From NCBI GenBank assembly GCA_029974035.1, contig JARKQG010000028.1, positions 1 to 31,806 on the forward strand: a stretch of DNA of 31,806 nucleotides. Reading direction: 5' to 3'. The notes beneath the pieces were generated by a model, which saw nothing but the letters and a program-made list of their open reading frames with translations, did not search any database and had not been told where the DNA came from. The stretch's first letter is position 1, and each line of letters starts with the position of its first letter. The DNA is from Eubacteriales bacterium (GTDB lineage Bacteria > Bacillota_A > Clostridia > Christensenellales > Aristaeellaceae). The position numbers and the translations under genes are program-made. Below are positions 1 through 6,757 of this stretch, piece by piece.

Positions 1-46
1 GGTACTTGGCTGGACACGGCCCGGGAGAGTAGGTCGCCGCCGGATT
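1..46 (+). rRNA. rrf: 5S ribosomal RNA, 3' end only
   Basis: The first about 46 bases match the conserved 3' end of Firmicute 5S rRNA: the GGTACTTGGCTGG start, then GGGAGAGTAGGTCGCCGCCGG. The 5' part lies outside the window, so this is the tail of an rRNA operon or a stand-alone 5S gene. The tRNA-Asn gene follows on the same strand about 46 bases later, a common Clostridia arrangement. The exact 3' end is estimated by eye. Confidence 0.8.
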
Positions 47-53
47 CCACTAA

Positions 54-84
54 GATGTTGGAGACCCTCAAAGTCTCCAACATC
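54..84 (+). repeat. Hairpin between 5S rRNA and tRNA-Asn
   Basis: A perfect 12-bp inverted repeat (54-65 with 73-84) has a 7-base loop. It is not followed by a T-run (CCCCTTATT follows), so it is a poor intrinsic terminator. It more likely acts in processing of a 5S-tRNA transcript or as a leaky terminator. Confidence 0.6.
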
Positions 85-91
85 CCCTTAT

Positions 92-166
<75 letters not shown>

Positions 167-169
167 GAC

Positions 170-219
170 AAGAACATGTTCAGTGTGTAGCAGCAGCGGA
201 CATGTTCTTTGTTTATCTT
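170..219 (+). terminator. Probable terminator after tRNA-Asn
   Basis: Inverted repeat AAGAACATGT (170-179) and ACATGTTCTT (200-209), with a 20-base loop, is followed by TGTTTATCTT. It sits four bases after the tRNA CCA, inside the element's left end, and would end the rRNA/tRNA transcript before it runs antisense into the integrase gene. Confidence 0.6.
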
Positions 220-294
220 GCGATAAAGAATCGCTTCTCATAGGTGCTCCTCCACGGCCAATCTTCGCGCGGCAATCCATCTTCCGGGCGCTTT

Positions 295-315
295 CTGCAC
301 AAAACCCTGCACAAA
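295..315. repeat. Short direct repeat CTGCACAAA beside the integrase stop
   Basis: The 9-mer CTGCACAAA occurs at 295-303 and 307-315, spaced exactly 12 bases start to start. It lies between the tRNA end of the element and the integrase stop codon. Paired short repeats here are candidate arm-type integrase sites, but two copies of nine bases are weak evidence alone. Confidence 0.35.
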
Positions 316-1581
316 TCATTCGTTTGACGCGGGGAATGTGAGGAGAGCGCCTATTTTTTCGCCAGCGGAAAGCACTTGGTCGGTCTGGCTGTGTACATAG
401 CGGTTCATGGTGATTTTGATATCCCCGTGCCCCGCAATGGCCTGAATTGTCTTTGCGCCTACTCCGGCGCGGTCGAGCATGGTCAGATAGGTATGACGGA
501 ATACATGCGGCGTCGCGCCGTGCAGGTCAATTTGCTTTTCAATGCGCGTCATGCTGTTGCGAAACGTCTGCATGGAAATCGGTGCTTCTCCACCTGTGAC
601 ATACCCACTTGAGCGAAGCGTAAAGAGCAATAGGCGCAGTTGTGGTAGGATTGGCACCGCCCGGTATCCGTTTTCCGATTTGGGCGTGGATACGTTGGGT
701 TGATTGGATGTATATGTGACGGAACGCCTCACATGAATCAGCCCAGTGTCAAAGTCGATGTCCTCCCAACGCAGCCCCAGCACTTCCCCGCGCCGCATGC
801 CGGTGAGCGTGAGCAGCGCCATGAGGCATATATCCTCTTGATCCTCCAGCGCGGGAATCTGACGGACGATTTCTTCAAGAATGTCTTTCGTCAGGGCGTT
901 GCGAGCTTCCTTGGTGTTGGAGGGGTTGCATAGGCGCTTGCTGGAGGCTGGATTGGTCGAAATCAGGCCGTCTTCAACGGCGCTTTGAAGAATCTCACAA
1001 ATGAGTACCTGCATGGTGTGCAGCGTATTCTTTGCCAAATGCTTGCGCTCATTCAAAAACGTCTGAATGTCGGCAGTTGTGATCCTGTCCAGCGGAATAT
1101 CGCCCAACGCGGGATAGATATGACGCTTGAGGTTGCTTCTGTAGCCCGCCAGCGTTGTCGGCTTGAGTTTTTGCACCTTGTACAGCTTCAACCATTGTTC
1201 GGCATGTGCCTGAAAACTGGCACACTGAGAGACGGGTTCGGATTGGGTCTTGGGCTTGTGATTCCGAATCATATCCTCCAGACAGCCGTTTTCATACAGG
1301 ATGCGCGAGATGTTGTAATGAAGCTCCTCTGAGGTCTTTCCGCTCGCCCACTTCACGATGGGGGAACCCTGGTCGTCATAACCGATGGTGACTCTTGCTC
1401 TGCGTAGTCTTTCCAATGTTGGCTCTCCTTCCAGATCACCAACATCCGGCTCATCTTGTGCGAGCATGCAGTTGTCAAGATACACCAGTGACCGGCTAAT
1501 CCAGTCGGGCACCGCAAAGAGATTATAAAGAAAGCTCCGCTTCCGGTCAAGCACATTTTCGCTCACGGTAACTGTTTTCAT
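316..1581 (-). CDS. int: Tyrosine recombinase / site-specific integrase
   Basis: A 421-residue integrase that should insert and excise the element at tRNA-Asn. The N-terminal part (about 60-105) resembles an arm-binding domain. A SAM-like core-binding domain covers about 120-220 (motifs EQWLKLYK and LKPTTLAGYRSNLKRHIYP). The catalytic domain follows, with R263 in TGMRRGE, a lysine near 300 in STPKSENG, H359 and R362 in HVFRH, H385 in AGHGD and nucleophile Y395 in NRYVH. All six catalytic positions are present, so the enzyme looks active. The ATG at 1581 has GGAG upstream and a good promoter about 30 bases away. It reads toward the tRNA, ending 149 bases from it, as is usual for tRNA-targeting integrases. 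No excisionase is recognisable nearby. Confidence 0.95.
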   Translation of the reverse strand: MKTVTVSENVLDRKRSFLYNLFAVPDWISRSLVYLDNCMLAQDEPDVGDLEGEPTLERLRRARVTIGYDDQGSPIVKWASGKTSEELHYNISRILYENGCLEDMIRNHKPKTQSEPVSQCASFQAHAEQWLKLYKVQKLKPTTLAGYRSNLKRHIYPALGDIPLDRITTADIQTFLNERKHLAKNTLHTMQVLICEILQSAVEDGLISTNPASSKRLCNPSNTKEARNALTKDILEEIVRQIPALEDQEDICLMALLTLTGMRRGEVLGLRWEDIDFDTGLIHVRRSVTYTSNQPNVSTPKSENGYRAVPILPQLRLLLFTLRSSGYVTGGEAPISMQTFRNSMTRIEKQIDLHGATPHVFRHTYLTMLDRAGVGAKTIQAIAGHGDIKITMNRYVHSQTDQVLSAGEKIGALLTFPASNE

Positions 1582-1611
1582 CGTGTTTGCTCCGCTCTCA
1601 GTCTCAGGAAA

Positions 1612-1640
1612 ATTGTAAGCTTAAAGTGCCGATTTGTCAA
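1612..1640 (-). promoter_or_regulatory. Integrase promoter
   Basis: On the minus strand TTGACA (1640-1635), a 17-base spacer, then TACAAT (1617-1612): 11 of 12 consensus bases at ideal spacing. The predicted start of transcription near 1605 leaves a short leader before the integrase ATG at 1581. Confidence 0.75.
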
Positions 1641-1752
1641 AAGCTACGAAATGCAGGTGGCTTTACAGTACAGTAGACCACATAAAAATATAAATATTGA
1701 CTAAATTATCAGTAAAGTCAGAGGGAAATGTGCATTTAGAGTAGCGTGGACA

Positions 1753-1781
1753 TTTACAGACAGTAATAGTAGTGCTATAAT
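1753..1781 (+). promoter_or_regulatory. Promoter of the secreted cargo gene
   Basis: TTTACA (1753-1758), a 17-base spacer, then TATAAT (1776-1781): 11 of 12 consensus bases. The strong ribosome site AGGAGG (1802-1807) and ATG at 1814 follow, so the cargo gene appears to have its own constitutive-type promoter. Confidence 0.8.
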
Positions 1782-1813
1782 TTGGGAGGGAAGCATACAA
1801 CAGGAGGATTATT

Positions 1814-3253
1814 ATGAGCACTTGCAAGCTAACACTGTTCGTCCTTATTATCGTCGCTTTTCTATGCGCAGCATTTCCAGCGGCAGCTATAACGAATGAA
1901 GAAGCGGCGCAGAATGCGATTAAGCAGGCACTGAGGGTGTCCGGGGCGACGGATATTGTTATCTATGATGACGCTTCTTCGCTGCATACTGACGGGGTCA
2001 ACACAATCGCTTATTACACCAAGGTTGCCTATTCAATCGACGGAACATCCAAGGTCTCGAATGCGACAGTCGTTATGGACGATAAGGAAAGCCAGTTGCG
2101 CCTTGTTTTTCTCTCGATTGATGCAAAACACTATGGTGATGTGAAAGAATCCGATTCGACACTTTCGCTTTCCATTGCAAAACGCGGGGACAAGAATGAT
2201 ACAGTAAAGACTATTCAGAAAATGCTGGTGCAGCTAGGTTTTCTTGATGGCACAGCTGATGGCGTTTATGGCGCGAGCACCGAAAAGGCAGTAAAAAAAT
2301 TTCAAGCTGCCAACGGTCTTCCGGGGAATGGGGCAGTAATCCCATCCACATATGATATGCTGGTAAGCAGCGTAACGGCAATGACAGAAGAAGTTCCCCA
2401 TTCCGTCAATGGAGAGTCTGATACATCAAATTCAACGGTTGTTACGGAAGATAGGGTACTGGGCCTCATTGAAGAAGATGGAAAATGGCATGTGGTCACT
2501 GTCAACCTGAAAAGTGGACAAAAAGTCAAGACCGGCGATTCCTATGTCTTTAAAAAATTAGGAGGTGTCTATATTGACCCGGAACTTGGCGTATGGTATG
2601 AAGGCCTTACGGATAAATATGGCCAGACAATTTGTGTATACGAAGATGACGAACTTGGGGTATATCTTCCCTTAGATGACGAAGCCAAAGCCTATCTTGA
2701 AAGGAGAGAAACTACAATTTACCACAGTAAATATCCTGAATACATGGACGCCAGAGGATATATCGCAAAGGGCGTCACGCTCTATTTTGAAGACGATGAG
2801 GATACGCTTACGCCCTTGATGAAAATAAAGGATATTGCGTACAACACGATCAAAGACGGGATAGCTTCTGGTTATCTTCTTAAGGTGGATGACTTGGAGC
2901 TAAAAAAGACCTATTGGCAGGATGGCGACTTTCTGCTCAATACCTATGCAAAAAATGCAGGGCATCCGCTGTGGTACATAAAAGTAAAAGATAAGAACCG
3001 GAGAAAAACTGAGGAAATAATCGACTATGAATTCAAGGGCTCTTGGCGATCCCTTCGTTCAGGCATTAAGGAAGGCGTCGCTGTTTACTTGGGAGAAGGT
3101 CAGAACAAGGTATATCAATTCGACGTCAAGAGCTATAATAAGCGCACGAACGAATTGTATGTCAAATACCCCGGTGGGAGTGTCGAGCTTAAGGACTATG
3201 ATGCGCTTGTAAATGGAAGGGGGCTTTTTGTGCTTGACGAGAGAACCAAATGA
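1814..3253 (+). CDS. Secreted protein with peptidoglycan-binding (PG_binding_1) domain
   Basis: A 479-residue exported protein. Residues 1-25 form a signal peptide (hydrophobic run FVLIIVAFL, then FPAAA-IT as the likely cleavage site). Residues about 122-185 are a PG_binding_1 repeat (RGDKNDTVKTIQKMLVQLGF, then DGVYG and AVKKFQ), which binds cell-wall peptidoglycan. Residues 26-118 and the long, charged C-terminal half (about 205-479) match no family I recognise. No hydrolase catalytic motif is visible, so it may be a wall-attached surface or structural protein rather than a lysin. It is the largest non-mobility gene of the element and has its own promoter, AGGAGG ribosome site and terminator, which suggests selected cargo. 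It is visibly more AT-rich than the chromosome beyond 5400. Confidence 0.8.
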   Translation: MSTCKLTLFVLIIVAFLCAAFPAAAITNEEAAQNAIKQALRVSGATDIVIYDDASSLHTDGVNTIAYYTKVAYSIDGTSKVSNATVVMDDKESQLRLVFLSIDAKHYGDVKESDSTLSLSIAKRGDKNDTVKTIQKMLVQLGFLDGTADGVYGASTEKAVKKFQAANGLPGNGAVIPSTYDMLVSSVTAMTEEVPHSVNGESDTSNSTVVTEDRVLGLIEEDGKWHVVTVNLKSGQKVKTGDSYVFKKLGGVYIDPELGVWYEGLTDKYGQTICVYEDDELGVYLPLDDEAKAYLERRETTIYHSKYPEYMDARGYIAKGVTLYFEDDEDTLTPLMKIKDIAYNTIKDGIASGYLLKVDDLELKKTYWQDGDFLLNTYAKNAGHPLWYIKVKDKNRRKTEEIIDYEFKGSWRSLRSGIKEGVAVYLGEGQNKVYQFDVKSYNKRTNELYVKYPGGSVELKDYDALVNGRGLFVLDERTK

Positions 3254-3392
3254 TACCGCTCTACATTTGGCGTTAGGCTAGATATGTTTGCAGGAGCACC
3301 GATTGGTTCCGGATTTCCTAATCATCGTTTTTACCCGGTATTTCATGACCGCAGGTCTGAAACAAAGGACGTTGATACCAGATTTCGCGAAT

Positions 3393-3425
3393 AAGCCTGT
3401 GTGAGAAAGTCGCACAGGCTTTTTC
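3393..3425 (+). terminator. Rho-independent terminator after the cargo gene
   Basis: A 9-bp stem, AAGCCTGTG (3393-3401) with CACAGGCTT (3413-3421), is followed directly by TTTTC. It has the classic intrinsic-terminator form, 140 bases after the cargo stop codon. Confidence 0.85.
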
Positions 3426-3568
3426 TACTAAGCAATTATTATAGTTACCTATCCGGAGAGTGTCGAATAAAGCACTATACTTTTATTCCCTGATGTGGGA
3501 ATCTCTCTTGATTCTTATACAAATCTGTTTAAGGGTGGGGGTCGCTAAATATGTAGTTTCGATGGGAT

Positions 3569-3597
3569 TTGACAATGATGTGGTTATGGTGTATCGT
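3569..3597 (+). promoter_or_regulatory. Promoter of the recombinase-like gene
   Basis: TTGACA (3569-3574), a 17-base spacer, then TATCGT (3592-3597). The -35 is perfect and the -10 matches four of six. Transcription would start about 25 bases before the ATG at 3629. Confidence 0.6.
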
Positions 3598-3628
3598 GAT
3601 ATGAGACTTGTCAAAACGGAGGGAGCCA

Positions 3629-4423
3629 ATGAAAAAAGTATATGCGTATCTACGAGTGAAACCCACTGCTATTTTAACCAGAGTGAATTATTTGACTTTG
3701 AAGCGAAGGATGATCCGTGATTACTGCAATACGCAAAACCTTGAGCTTGTACAAACTTTTGAAGACAGCGGTTCCAATCCTGTTATCTCTCGCAAAGGAC
3801 TTCTAAATCTTCTCGCTGCGCTTGGCACAGGGAACAGCGTGGTTGTCACTCACACAAACCAGCTTTGGGAAGATGATACGGCGCATGTCTTGGTTGCGTA
3901 TCAGCTTAGAAAGGCTCACTCAGAGATTATCAGTATTGAAGAACCCTCGTATTCGCTCTACAATGACTTCTCCGCCGCTTTTTCTGCGATGGATATGGAT
4001 GGGCTATTAAAGCTTCATGAAAAGCTCTCAACGGGCCTGAGGCTTTCCAGAGGGCGCATCTTGAAGGCCGCGCGGGGAGAGCGAAGCTGTGGCGCAGCGC
4101 CTTTCGGGTACAAATGGATGGAGGGAAAAGTTGAAGTCGATCCAGACGCCGAAACTGTGGTTCGGGATATTTTTGAAGGCTACTTGCAGTGCGGGAGCAT
4201 TGGGAAGCTCAAGCGATACCTGGATGAAAGCGAGATCACTACGCTAAAGGGCAATAGTTTTTCAAAGGAAGGACTTAGGATCATCCTTTCCAACGGATTC
4301 TATGCCGGATTCGCCAGAGACGGCGAAGATGCTCTTGATTCGCATGAGGCCATTGTGAGCGTGAGGACTTTTCAAGCCGCCAAAGCTCTGCTATGCGCCA
4401 ACCGCCGCAACCAGCACAACTGA
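3629..4423 (+). CDS. Serine-recombinase-like protein lacking catalytic residues
   Basis: A 264-residue protein with the fold order of a large serine recombinase. The N-terminal resolvase-like part begins MKKVYAYLRVKPT. A Recombinase domain follows (about 150-255: CGAAPFGYKW, then VVRDIFEGY and ILSNGFYAG). The start at 3629 has GGAGGGA just upstream. The nucleophilic serine of the family motif (Y-x-R-V-S-T) is a lysine here (K11). The DRLSRD active-site motif reads N77-Q-L-W-E-D82, losing both catalytic arginines. It should therefore not cut DNA. It is also shorter than active large serine recombinases (usually 450-550 residues) and lacks the zinc-ribbon/coiled-coil tail. It may be a DNA-binding accessory or directionality factor, or simply a decaying gene, although the frame is open throughout. 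Confidence 0.8.
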   Translation: MKKVYAYLRVKPTAILTRVNYLTLKRRMIRDYCNTQNLELVQTFEDSGSNPVISRKGLLNLLAALGTGNSVVVTHTNQLWEDDTAHVLVAYQLRKAHSEIISIEEPSYSLYNDFSAAFSAMDMDGLLKLHEKLSTGLRLSRGRILKAARGERSCGAAPFGYKWMEGKVEVDPDAETVVRDIFEGYLQCGSIGKLKRYLDESEITTLKGNSFSKEGLRIILSNGFYAGFARDGEDALDSHEAIVSVRTFQAAKALLCANRRNQHN

Positions 4424-4464
4424 AAAACCACTTCCGAACTACTGGATGGAGATTCAATAAGCAC

Positions 4465-4509
4465 AAAACAACTCTTATAGTTTATGTGAGATAAACAGGG
4501 AGTTGTTTT
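4465..4509 (+). promoter_or_regulatory. Nested inverted repeat over the promoter of the XRE gene
   Basis: The outer arms AAAACAACTC (4465-4474) and GAGTTGTTTT (4500-4509) are perfectly complementary. Inside lies a second pair, GTTTAT (4480-4485) and ATAAAC (4491-4496). A possible -10, TATAGT (4476-4481, with TTCAAT 17 bases upstream), lies within the structure, and the GGGAG ribosome site (4498-4502) overlaps the right arm. It could be an operator for the XRE protein encoded just downstream, or an RNA hairpin that hides the ribosome site. Confidence 0.6.
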
Positions 4510-4512
4510 ATT

Positions 4513-4977
4513 ATGGCGCGTGGGAAATCCTCCGGACATATTGACAGGCCGCGCGGCAGGGCCTTTGTAAGGCCACTCAAGCCGGGCGAGAAAGCGCAGA
4601 AGGCTAAAAATCAGGGGCATGAACCGCTTGCTCCGTGTGATTCGGATACGTTTGAGATTGACTATGCCCACTTAGGGCAGCGCCTCCGCGATGAACGGAT
4701 GCGAATTCACAGGACACAGGAGGAAATCGCGGAAGCGGTAGGCATTACTCCGGCGTTTCTGGGCCATATTGAACGAGGGGAGCGCAGCCTTTCACTGGAT
4801 AAGCTCATTCGACTTTGCCATCTGTATGGCGTTACGATTGATTATCTGCTCTCAGGCACTTTGCCGCTCGATTCTGGCACCATTGGAAGGCAGATTGATG
4901 AGATGCTGAGCGACAAAACCAGTCAACAAAAAACCGCGTTCATGGACATCATGAAAGCGGTCATTAGAAACCTCTGA
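4513..4977 (+). CDS. XRE-family HTH transcriptional regulator
   Basis: A 154-residue cytoplasmic regulator. Residues 1-45 are a basic, probably disordered extension rich in Arg, Lys and Pro. Residues about 53-115 are a standard HTH_3 domain: LGQRLRDERMR, TQEEIAEAVGITPAFLGHIE as the helix-turn-helix, then GERSLSLDKLIRLCHLYGV and DYLL. The tail (116-154) may support dimerisation. The ATG at 4513 follows GGGAG by about ten bases and a conspicuous inverted repeat, which suggests that it represses its own gene and perhaps other element genes. Its last 14 bases overlap the 3' end of the convergent small gene on the other strand. Confidence 0.88.
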   Translation: MARGKSSGHIDRPRGRAFVRPLKPGEKAQKAKNQGHEPLAPCDSDTFEIDYAHLGQRLRDERMRIHRTQEEIAEAVGITPAFLGHIERGERSLSLDKLIRLCHLYGVTIDYLLSGTLPLDSGTIGRQIDEMLSDKTSQQKTAFMDIMKAVIRNL

Positions 4978-5194
4978 ACATGGTGCGGTTGCGCAAAGGG
5001 CTTGCTGATCCGCTCCGTTTTTCAATAATTCGGCGCTTGGGGTCGTAGCAATAACCGTCGTTCCAGAAGTCTTTCAGGAGCACTTGTTGCGCGATCCCCA
5101 GCTTTTGCGCGAACAGTTCCATGCTCATTCTGGTTCTGTTGTAATACTTCGCTCTGTCCTCCGGCAGTTTGTCGTACCATACGTCCAGTTTCAT
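4964..5194 (-). CDS. Small orphan protein, 76 residues, function unknown
   Basis: Coding is supported by a textbook ribosome site (GGAGG, 6 bases before the ATG at 5194) and a TTGACA-N17-CAAAAT promoter with a palindrome beside it. The protein is charged and soluble (MKLDVWYDKLPEDRAKYY at the start). Residues about 24-45 (MELFAQKLGIAQQVLLKDFW) could form a helix-turn-helix, which would suit a directionality factor or small regulator, but I do not recognise the family. It is the last gene before attR and converges on the XRE gene with a 14-base overlap, so transcription of the two may interfere. Longer in-frame starts upstream lack a ribosome site. Confidence 0.7.
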   Translation of the reverse strand: MKLDVWYDKLPEDRAKYYNRTRMSMELFAQKLGIAQQVLLKDFWNDGYCYDPKRRIIEKRSGSASPLRNRTMFRGF

Positions 5195-5225
5195 GAAATA
5201 CCTCCTTCCATATCGCGGTATGCTC

Positions 5226-5254
5226 ATTTTGGCACAAACACACAGGCTTGTCAA
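5226..5254 (-). promoter_or_regulatory. Promoter of the small orphan gene
   Basis: On the minus strand TTGACA (5254-5249), 17 bases, then CAAAAT (5231-5226). The leader before the ATG at 5194 is about 25 bases and ends with the GGAGG site. Confidence 0.65.
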
Positions 5255-5256
5255 GA

Positions 5257-5269
5257 TACCCTTAGGGTA
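5257..5269. promoter_or_regulatory. Palindrome next to the -35 box, candidate operator
   Basis: TACCCT-T-AGGGTA is a perfect 6-bp inverted repeat with one central base, two bases upstream of the -35 of the small orphan gene. It is the right size and place for a dimeric HTH protein, such as the XRE regulator of the same element. Confidence 0.4.
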
Positions 5270-5351
5270 CTGAACTGCATGCTGCACAAGAATGAACCAA
5301 ATGCCGGTGCGCAATAAATTGTAGCGATAGCTGATGCAACCAAAATTCTTG

Positions 5352-5398
5352 GGCTGTTAACCGAAGGGTTGTAAGTTCGAGTCTTACCTGAGGAGCCA
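5352..5398 (+). repeat. attR: displaced tRNA-Asn 3' half
   Basis: This is a 47-base copy of tRNA positions 120-166, ending in CCA, with three differences. Two of them change opposite sides of one T-stem pair (G-C to A-T), keeping the stem paired as GTAAG/CTTAC. The third is in the T loop. There is no 5' tRNA half before it, so it is not a gene. It marks the right end of the element. Confidence 0.88.
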
Positions 5399-5488
5399 CG
5401 TATTTTACAACCTTCTTCGGAAGGTTCAGGGCATCAAAAAACAGCCACATTCCAAGGGAACTGAAGAGTGGATGTTTGTTGATGGTCT

Positions 5489-5517
5489 GAGGCCCGCCGC
5501 CTGCGGCGGGCCTCTTT
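5489..5517 (+). terminator. GC-rich hairpin, probable terminator
   Basis: GAGGCCCGCCGC (5489-5500) pairs with GCGGCGGGCCTC (5503-5514) and is followed by TTT. The 12-bp stem is very stable but the T-run is short. It probably ended the rRNA/tRNA transcript before the element inserted. Confidence 0.65.
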
Positions 5518-5572
5518 GCGTATCTGCGATTGCGCTCTGAAACACCGGCCGCTGGCGCTTTTGTCGAGCTTT

Positions 5573-5603
5573 CGCGCGATCGCGCGCCGGCGCTGCGGCG
5601 CCG
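5573..5603. repeat. Tandem GC palindromes
   Basis: CGCGCGATCGCGCG (5573-5586) is a perfect 14-bp palindrome that contains the octamer GCGATCGC. Two bases on, CGGCGC-TGCG-GCGCCG (5588-5603) forms another hairpin. No role can be assigned from sequence alone. Confidence 0.45.
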
Positions 5604-5626
5604 CGGGGATAAAACCCCTCGGGAGG

Positions 5627-5655
5627 TTGCCGTTTGATCATGCATATGGTATTGT
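5627..5655 (+). promoter_or_regulatory. Possible promoter of the EamA exporter gene
   Basis: TTGCCG (5627-5632), 17 bases, then TATTGT (5650-5655): four of six at each box. The leader to the ATG at 5761 would be about 100 bases. Confidence 0.4.
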
Positions 5656-5760
5656 ATTTGAATGGCGGGCGGCTTCCACGGCGGAAAGAAAGCGCCCGCG
5701 CAGGATGTCCTTGCGGTACCCGGCGCGAAAACCGCCTCTCCAACCGAAAGGATTGCGGAT

Positions 5761-6636
5761 ATGAAGCGAAACGCCCTGATCATGGCGGTCGTCACGACAT
5801 TTCTGTGGGCGGGCTCGTACATCCTGAACAAGCTGGCGTTTCAGGGCGGCATCGGGCCTTTGACCCTTTCGGGCCTGCGGTACCTCCTGGCGTCTCTCCT
5901 TTTGTTCTGCCTGGGGGTGGGCCGGAAGAAAAAGGAGGGCCCCGCCGTATCTTTCTGGCTGATCGTACTGCTCGGCCTGCTCGGATACGCCGTCGCCCAG
6001 GGGTTGCAGTATGTCGGACAGTCCTACCTGACGCCGACGCAGTCCTCCATGTTCCTCAGCGTCGGGAACACGATCTTTGTGATGCTGGTGGACAGGGTAT
6101 GGCTTCGGGAGAATCAGACCGGGGGAGACCTTGTGAAAATGCTGCTTTTGGTAGCGGGCATTATACTGTACAGCGCTCCATGGGACTCCGGAGCGGTTTC
6201 AATCCCCGGGTTGGTTTTCATGCTTCTCTCCTCCGTGGGATACGCGCTCAATATGACGCTCAACCGCCGCCTTCTGACCACAATGCGGATTGACGCCAGG
6301 ACCCTGGTCGCCCGGCCGATGTTTGTGGGGGCGGTGGTGCTGCTGTCGGCGGGCCTTCTGGTCGAAGGCATGCCCGTGGTGACCGGAAAACTGCTGATTG
6401 TTTTGGCATATTTAGGCGGCATCAGCGGAGCCCTGGGGTTTTATCTGTGGACCAGGAGCCAAGCCGCCCTGACGGCCTTTGAAAGCAGCGGCATCAACAA
6501 TCTGCTGCTCGTCGAGATCGCGCTGCTGGACCATGTCGTTTTCGGGCGCTCGTTCAGCGCCTTGCAGATCGTTGCCATCTTCGTCGTGTTTGGGGCCGTG
6601 GTTTCGATTCAGGGCGAGCGAAAGCCGCGGGGATGA
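5761..6636 (+). CDS. EamA/DMT-family transporter (drug/metabolite exporter)
   Basis: A 291-residue integral membrane protein of the usual DMT length, with about ten hydrophobic segments forming two EamA halves. Family signs include ALIMAVVTTFLWAGSYILNK in the first helix, GPLTLSGLRYLLAS in the second, and VEIALLDHVVFGR followed by the final helix near the C-terminus. The ATG at 5761 is chosen because GAAAGGA precedes it and the first helix starts at once; upstream in-frame starts add low-complexity sequence. DMT proteins export amino acids, nucleobases or drugs, and the substrate cannot be told from sequence. It stands alone, 121 bases before the LRR gene. Confidence 0.9.
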   Translation: MKRNALIMAVVTTFLWAGSYILNKLAFQGGIGPLTLSGLRYLLASLLLFCLGVGRKKKEGPAVSFWLIVLLGLLGYAVAQGLQYVGQSYLTPTQSSMFLSVGNTIFVMLVDRVWLRENQTGGDLVKMLLLVAGIILYSAPWDSGAVSIPGLVFMLLSSVGYALNMTLNRRLLTTMRIDARTLVARPMFVGAVVLLSAGLLVEGMPVVTGKLLIVLAYLGGISGALGFYLWTRSQAALTAFESSGINNLLLVEIALLDHVVFGRSFSALQIVAIFVVFGAVVSIQGERKPRG

Positions 6637-6757
6637 GCGCGCCGTCCGGAGATCCGAGGGCCGCGTCGGGCCGGGCATGAATGCAGGCTGCATCCCCATC
6701 CGACAGAAAATGACGGTAGTATGGTCTGTGGAACGATGCGGGGGAGGGAACACTCGA

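Larger units (their letters stand above)
3254..3628 (+). other. Intergenic stretch inside the element
   Basis: These 375 bases hold the terminator of the preceding gene (3393-3425) and, near the end, the promoter of the recombinase-like gene. A possible frame from a GTG at 3460 overlaps that gene and has its only GGAGA directly abutting the start, so I do not call it. I see no RNA gene here. Confidence 0.6.
5399..5760 (+). other. Intergenic region between the element and the exporter gene
   Basis: The stretch contains no convincing gene. It holds a UUCG-loop hairpin (AACCTTC-TTCG-GAAGGTT, 5409-5426), which was probably the original structure downstream of tRNA-Asn. A strong GC hairpin (5489-5517) and two adjacent GC-only palindromes (5573-5586 and 5588-5603) follow, then a possible promoter for the EamA gene. 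Base composition changes sharply from AT-rich to GC-rich across it. Confidence 0.6.

Noticed and set aside
54..84. Classic intrinsic terminator after 5S rRNA
   Set aside because: The stem is perfect but no T-run follows; listed as a hairpin only.
3460..3720. 86-residue plus-strand frame before the recombinase-like gene
   Set aside because: Its GTG start has GGAGA directly abutting it, it overlaps the better-supported gene at 3629 in another frame, and the product is unrecognisable.
5262..5831. 189-residue minus-strand frame containing VRLELTTLRLTAQEF
   Set aside because: It reads antisense across the displaced tRNA 3' half and a GC hairpin. Such LELTTLRL-type peptides are a known artefact of translating tRNA regions. 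There is no ribosome site or family match.
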